Shown: piece after piece, positions 37,726 through 41,204 of the stretch
Layout of the letters: the number at the start of each line of letters is the position of its first letter
Position numbering within the stretch: position 1 is the first letter of the stretch
Origin: Clostridiales bacterium
GTDB lineage: Bacteria; Bacillota; Clostridia; Oscillospirales; QAMX01
Direction: 5' to 3'
Length of the DNA stretch: 41,204 bases
Assembly (NCBI GenBank): GCA_016303065.1
Contig: JAEDMJ010000015.1
Span: 1-41,204, forward strand
Notes under the pieces: model-generated
Told to the model about the DNA's origin: nothing
What the model saw: only the letters and a program-made list of their open reading frames with translations
Database searches by the model: none
Made by a program: the position numbers and the translations under genes

Positions 37726-38072
37726 TGGAGGCGACGGGAGTCGAACCCGTGTCCGAAAACATCTCCCACAAGCTTTCTCCGGGCGCAGTTGGTCTTTTAA
37801 GATTCCCTTATCCGCACGGCGGCCTACAGCCTTACGGATTCGGTAGCTTCATGGTACACACTCGGAGTCAAAGCTTTCCCCGGTGCGTTCACCGCTGAAA
37901 TGACGCCCTTTTGCGGACCGCGGTCCTTCCGCTAAGGACGGCCGCCATTATTTAGGCAGCGAGTGCGTAATCGTTGTTATTTAATTTATAACAATTGCGG
38001 ATTGTTAAAGGGGCCCCGCACCCCTGCCCGCTTACCGATGCTCAACGTCCCCGTCGAAACCGGTACGCCCCC
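37726..38072 (-). ncRNA. ssrA: Transfer-messenger RNA
   Basis: 347 nt, one-piece. The 5' end GGGGGCG pairs with CGCCUCC at the 3' end. GGUUUCGACGGGG is the conserved 5' tRNA-like segment, and ACGGGUUCGACUCCCGU is the T arm. The CCA is not encoded. The tag reading frame ends AAC AAC GAT TAC GCA CTC GCT GCC TAA, giving NNDYALAA, the degradation tag recognised by ClpXP. The resume codon cannot be fixed because no Ala codon precedes the tag in frame. tmRNA rescues stalled ribosomes together with SmpB, which is not in the window. Confidence 0.97.
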
Positions 38073-38091
38073 GGATTCAGAATACAGCAAT

Positions 38092-38120
38092 ATTATATCA
38101 CGGCAAAGTTCCGTTGTCAA
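38092..38120 (-). promoter_or_regulatory. ssrA promoter
   Basis: Minus strand TTGACA (38120-38115), a 17-bp spacer ending TGA (extended -10), TATAAT (38097-38092); a perfect promoter about 20 bases before the mature 5' end, which would then be processed by RNase P. Confidence 0.93.
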
Positions 38121-38174
38121 TTGCCGTTCAAACGCCTTGTTCTTCCATGTTTTTCCCAAAAAACTGACCTGCCG

Positions 38175-40799
38175 TCAGGTTTCGATTTCGATCACCGAAC
38201 CGGCCGGCTTTTTCTTTACGACGATTTTCCTGTCTATTCTCTCTTTAAGCTCCGGCATATGCGAAATCACTCCCACAAGGCGCTTTCCGTCGGCAAGCCC
38301 CGACAAAAGCTCCATCGCCTGTCTCAGGGCATTCTCGTCCAGCGATCCGAAGCCTTCGTCGATGAACATTGAGTCAAGACGAATTCCGCCGCTCTGGGCC
38401 TGGGCAATGTCGGAAAGTCCCAGCGCCATCGCCAGGGACGCCATAAAAGATTCTCCGCCGGAAAGCGTCGATACGTCCCGCCAAAGCCCGGTTCCGCGGT
38501 CAAGCACGTCAAGATCAAGACCCGCCTGACTTCTCATATTCCTTGCCTCCGACTTGCATCTGAGCGTGAATACACCTCCGGTGAGCACCGCCAGTCTTTT
38601 GTTCGCCGCAGCAATCACCTGTCTGAAATAGTATTGCTGGACGTATGTTTCAAAAGAAATCTTAACCTTCTGCGAAAGCTGTCCCGATACGGAACGGTAC
38701 AGATCGTTGACCACGGCCCACCTTTTTCCGGCGGCTTCGATTCTCGTTTCAAAATCCGACAGCTCTTCCAAAGCGGTACGGTTCACGTCGGCGCGCCTCT
38801 GCGCTTTCGAAAGCTCATCGGCGCACGACGCTTTTTCCGCGCGTTTTCTTTCAAGCTCCTGTTCCAGAGTTTCGGTATTTACGCGGCTTTTTCCTTCAAG
38901 CTGTTTTTCAAGAATAAAAAGCCTGTCCGAAACCGATTTTCTTTTTTCTCCGTAGCTTCGTATTGCGGCTTCTTCGCGCTTCATTTCCGCTTCGCGCATT
39001 GCCGCGGCGCGGTAGTCCTCTTCGCTCTCAAAACCGTTCGCCTCAAGACTTTCCAAAAAAGCCTTTTCAATTTTTTCCGCTTCGGCGGCCGCCTCCGCGC
39101 TGCGGCGTTTTGCCGTTTCGGCGGCGGAAGACGCGCTTTCCTTTTTCAGCCTCAATTCTTCCGCGCGTTTTGCCGCTTCTCCAAAGGCCTTTTCGATCCT
39201 GTCCGCCTCGGCTTTCAGCAAATCCGCCCTGGCTTCAAGCTCTTTTTCCGTCGTGCCGGCGGAAATTCCGAAGGACAAAAGCTGTTTTTTCTTTGTTTCC
39301 ACCGCGGCAATCGCCGCGTCAAGCTCCCGCTCCGCTTTTTTCAGTGCGCCGCTGCCGGAGTCTCTCTTCTTCTCCGCCGCCAGCAGTTCTTCCCTCGACA
39401 CCGATTTCTCCGCAGCGGCCGCAGGAGATGGGTGGTCTTTCGAGCCGCACACCGGGCAGGGTTTCCCGGGCAAAAGCTCTGCCGCAAGGAAACCGCTCTG
39501 GCTTTTATAGAAAGCTTCCTTGACGCGGAGATATTCCGAATCCGCCTCAAGGCTTCTCCGCGCGGCAAGCTCCGCGTTTTTTCGGAGGGATTCAAGCCCG
39601 GCGCTCTCTTCAATGTATTTCCTGAGCACGGGAAGATTCGTCCTGAGCGTTCGCTCTTCCGTTCTCAGCTCCGGAACCCGGCAATTTGCCTTTTCCGCCG
39701 CCTCTTTTACTTTTATGACTTCTTCAAGCTCTTTTCCGCATTTTCCGGCAAGCTCAAAATTTTCAAGGCTCTCTTTCAAAAGGCTCCCGTGCGAGCGCTT
39801 GAGCCTCAGCAAAAGCTCTTCGTCCTTTGCAAGCACAAGAGCCTTTCGTCCCCTTTCCAAAGCGCGCGACCGTTTTTCAAACTCCCCCGCCGCCCCGTCA
39901 AGCTTCGCTTTTTCTTCTTTCAGCTCTGTCAGCGAATCGAAATCGGAGTTCAGCTTTTCTCCCTCTGCCAGCGTCACCGAAAGCTCCGTAAAGGCTTTTT
40001 CAAGTTCGGAGCTTTTCTCAAGAAGTCTCACGCATTTTTTCTCGTCAAAAGACAGAAGCCGCCCCGCAAGAGCTTTCGTCTCAGGATTTACCCGCTCTCC
40101 GGAGAGAACCGTCAAAAGCTCTTCTCTCTCCGGAAAATCCTCTCCCGCGCGGAGCCGCAAAGCGGACGCGCGCTCCCCGTCCCGAAGCCGCAGCAGTTCG
40201 GCTTCGCATTCGGAATTCATGGTCTTTAAGCTCTGCTGAATGTCAGCAAAGACGGAAGTGTTAAAAATCTTCTGAAAGAGCTTCTTTCTTTCCTCGCTTT
40301 TCGCGTTGAGTATCTTCAGAAAATCGCCCTGGGCGATCATCACGGTGTTTGAAAACTGTCCCCGGTTCAGACCGATCAGTTCAACCGTCCTGCGGTTTAC
40401 CGATTCGATGCGCGTCAAAAGCTCGCCCGTTTCAAAGCACTCAAACTCCGCCGAGGCGGTCTGCTTTGTAAAGCCCCCGCCCTTAAGCTTCGGACGTTCG
40501 TACTCCGGAACGCGTCTGACGCGATATGTCCTCTCCCGGTGCCGGAAAACGTATTCCACAAAGGTTTCCGTATCCGGGGAGGCATAGTCCGAACGAAAGC
40601 CTTTTGACGCGCGCCGTTCCGCGCCCCCGGAGGCTTCCCCGTAAAGGGCAAAGCTTATCGCGTCGAAAACAGTCGTTTTCCCGGCTCCGGTATCTCCGGT
40701 TATGAGAAAAACGCCGCTGGACCCCAATTTTTCAAAGTCCACCTCCGTCTCCCCGGCGTAGGGCCCGAAGGCTGATATCGTGAGCTTAATCGGCTTCAT
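38175..40799 (-). CDS. sbcC: SbcC exonuclease ATPase subunit
   Basis: 874 residues. A Rad50/SMC-like ATPase of the SbcCD nuclease, which cuts DNA hairpins and double-strand ends. Walker A GDTGAGKT (35-42) and the Q-loop region lie in the N-terminal lobe. Long Glu/Lys/Ala-rich coiled coils flank the zinc hook CPVCG (mid-protein, within PGKPCPVCGSKDHPSP). The C-terminal lobe has the ABC signature LSGGESFMASLAMALGL and the Walker B stretch LDSMFIDEGFGSLDE. It overlaps the end of sbcD by 14 bases. No clear terminator follows before the ssrA promoter. Confidence 0.96.
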   Translation of the reverse strand: MKPIKLTISAFGPYAGETEVDFEKLGSSGVFLITGDTGAGKTTVFDAISFALYGEASGGAERRASKGFRSDYASPDTETFVEYVFRHRERTYRVRRVPEYERPKLKGGGFTKQTASAEFECFETGELLTRIESVNRRTVELIGLNRGQFSNTVMIAQGDFLKILNAKSEERKKLFQKIFNTSVFADIQQSLKTMNSECEAELLRLRDGERASALRLRAGEDFPEREELLTVLSGERVNPETKALAGRLLSFDEKKCVRLLEKSSELEKAFTELSVTLAEGEKLNSDFDSLTELKEEKAKLDGAAGEFEKRSRALERGRKALVLAKDEELLLRLKRSHGSLLKESLENFELAGKCGKELEEVIKVKEAAEKANCRVPELRTEERTLRTNLPVLRKYIEESAGLESLRKNAELAARRSLEADSEYLRVKEAFYKSQSGFLAAELLPGKPCPVCGSKDHPSPAAAAEKSVSREELLAAEKKRDSGSGALKKAERELDAAIAAVETKKKQLLSFGISAGTTEKELEARADLLKAEADRIEKAFGEAAKRAEELRLKKESASSAAETAKRRSAEAAAEAEKIEKAFLESLEANGFESEEDYRAAAMREAEMKREEAAIRSYGEKRKSVSDRLFILEKQLEGKSRVNTETLEQELERKRAEKASCADELSKAQRRADVNRTALEELSDFETRIEAAGKRWAVVNDLYRSVSGQLSQKVKISFETYVQQYYFRQVIAAANKRLAVLTGGVFTLRCKSEARNMRSQAGLDLDVLDRGTGLWRDVSTLSGGESFMASLAMALGLSDIAQAQSGGIRLDSMFIDEGFGSLDENALRQAMELLSGLADGKRLVGVISHMPELKERIDRKIVVKKKPAGSVIEIET

Positions 40800-41204
40800 A
40801 GCTGTTTTCCTCCAACCCGTTCAAAACCTCGTCCAGCACTTTGAGAGTTTCTGCATTCGGCTCGCCGCCGTTGTTCTGAAGCCGGTAAAAATCGCAGAAC
40901 AGCTCCTTTACGGATCTTCCCTTCAGCTCCTTTTCAAAACCGACGTCCTCTTCCGCTTCGTTTTTTGAATTTGAAACCGCAAATTTCATCATGTTCGGAA
41001 AAACCGCCAGAACCGAAACCCTTGCATCCGGCGGGACGAGCTCGTCGTGCAGAGTAACGCGCACATAGTCCTCGGAATAGGGCATGGCCGTCACTTCGCC
41101 GAGAAAACCCCCGACCTCCCGCACCCGGTGAAGATACCTCAGCGGAACAAGGCGCACGGAGACGCTTCCCTTTTCTCCCAGGTCGACGATCACAGCGCTT
41201 TTTT
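40786..41204 (-). CDS. sbcD: SbcD exonuclease nuclease subunit, C-terminal part (cut by the window edge)
   Basis: About 135 residues visible; the reading frame is open to the end of the window, so the Mre11-type metallophosphatase domain lies outside. The visible part contains the SbcD capping domain (VRLVPLRYLHRVREVGG, DYVRVTLHDELVPPDARVSVLAVFPN) and the C-terminal helices. Its coupling to sbcC by a 14-base overlap is typical for this complex. Confidence 0.85.
   Translation of the reverse strand, partial: KSAVIVDLGEKGSVSVRLVPLRYLHRVREVGGFLGEVTAMPYSEDYVRVTLHDELVPPDARVSVLAVFPNMMKFAVSNSKNEAEEDVGFEKELKGRSVKELFCDFYRLQNNGGEPNAETLKVLDEVLNGLEENSYEAD

Noticed and set aside
38634..40229. A 531-codon open frame on the plus strand opposite sbcC
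   Set aside because: Antisense shadow of the sbcC coding sequence; its translation is low-complexity Phe/Arg-rich and has no family features, while the minus strand gives clear SbcC motifs.

Overview
The window looks like chromosomal DNA of a fairly GC-rich Clostridia-type member of the Bacillota (Firmicutes), perhaps a gut lineage. The evidence is consistent SigA-type promoters (TTGACA-N17-TATAAT, often with an extended TGn -10), strong AGGAGG-like ribosome binding sites, a PyrR-type pyrimidine attenuator, a TPP riboswitch with an intrinsic terminator, a one-piece tmRNA, a type III glutamine synthetase and a BlaI/M56 module. No rRNA, CRISPR array, transposase or phage gene is visible.

Layout. 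(1) 1-7.9 kb, minus strand: a complete de novo thiamine operon, promoter - TPP riboswitch/terminator - thiC-thiS-thiF-thiG-thiH-tenI-thiE-HAD phosphatase-thiD-thiN, most genes overlapping by a few bases. thiH has an apparent one-base frameshift, and the HAD protein is the likely thiamine-phosphate phosphatase. (2) 8.1-10.2 kb, plus: an unrecognised enzyme (faintly deoxyhypusine-synthase-like) paired with a GmhA-like SIS isomerase, then a DUF378 membrane protein and a 54-nt perfect palindrome. (3) 10.4-18.6 kb, minus: glnN-rsmE-unknown large protein, and carB behind a long leader with two tandem attenuators, one PyrR-type and one resembling E. coli pyrL/pyrBI. (4) 18.7-19.8 kb, plus: a compact inducible-looking cassette of promoter, leader peptide, terminator, 29-aa ORF and GNAT acetyltransferase. 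(5) 19.9-23.9 kb, minus: a secreted GLUG/fibronectin-III repeat protein. (6) 24.1-27.7 kb, plus: SPFH protein plus ribbon-helix-helix protein, a DRE-TIM lyase-like enzyme and an SDR oxidoreductase. (7) 27.8-28.7 kb, minus: an Lrp-family regulator with a stand-alone RNA polymerase alpha-CTD-like protein. (8) 29.0-31.3 kb, plus: BlaI repressor, M56 protease and a membrane protein. (9) 31.5-36.6 kb: a broken GH172 gene fused to the start of another carbohydrate gene, a QueD-like enzyme with a zinc ribbon, and an FAD oxidoreductase divergent from an AraC/PocR regulator. (10) 36.7-41.2 kb, minus: small membrane protein, DUF2087 protein, tmRNA, sbcC and the 3' part of sbcD.

Functionally most of the window is housekeeping: cofactor synthesis, nitrogen and pyrimidine metabolism, ribosome rescue and DNA repair. 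Small regulatory or accessory modules are interleaved. The strongest candidates for new biology are the tandem pyrimidine attenuators in front of carB, the leader-peptide-controlled GNAT cassette, and the co-transcribed Lrp regulator with a free alpha-CTD. All functions are read from sequence features and family knowledge; no database search was possible.
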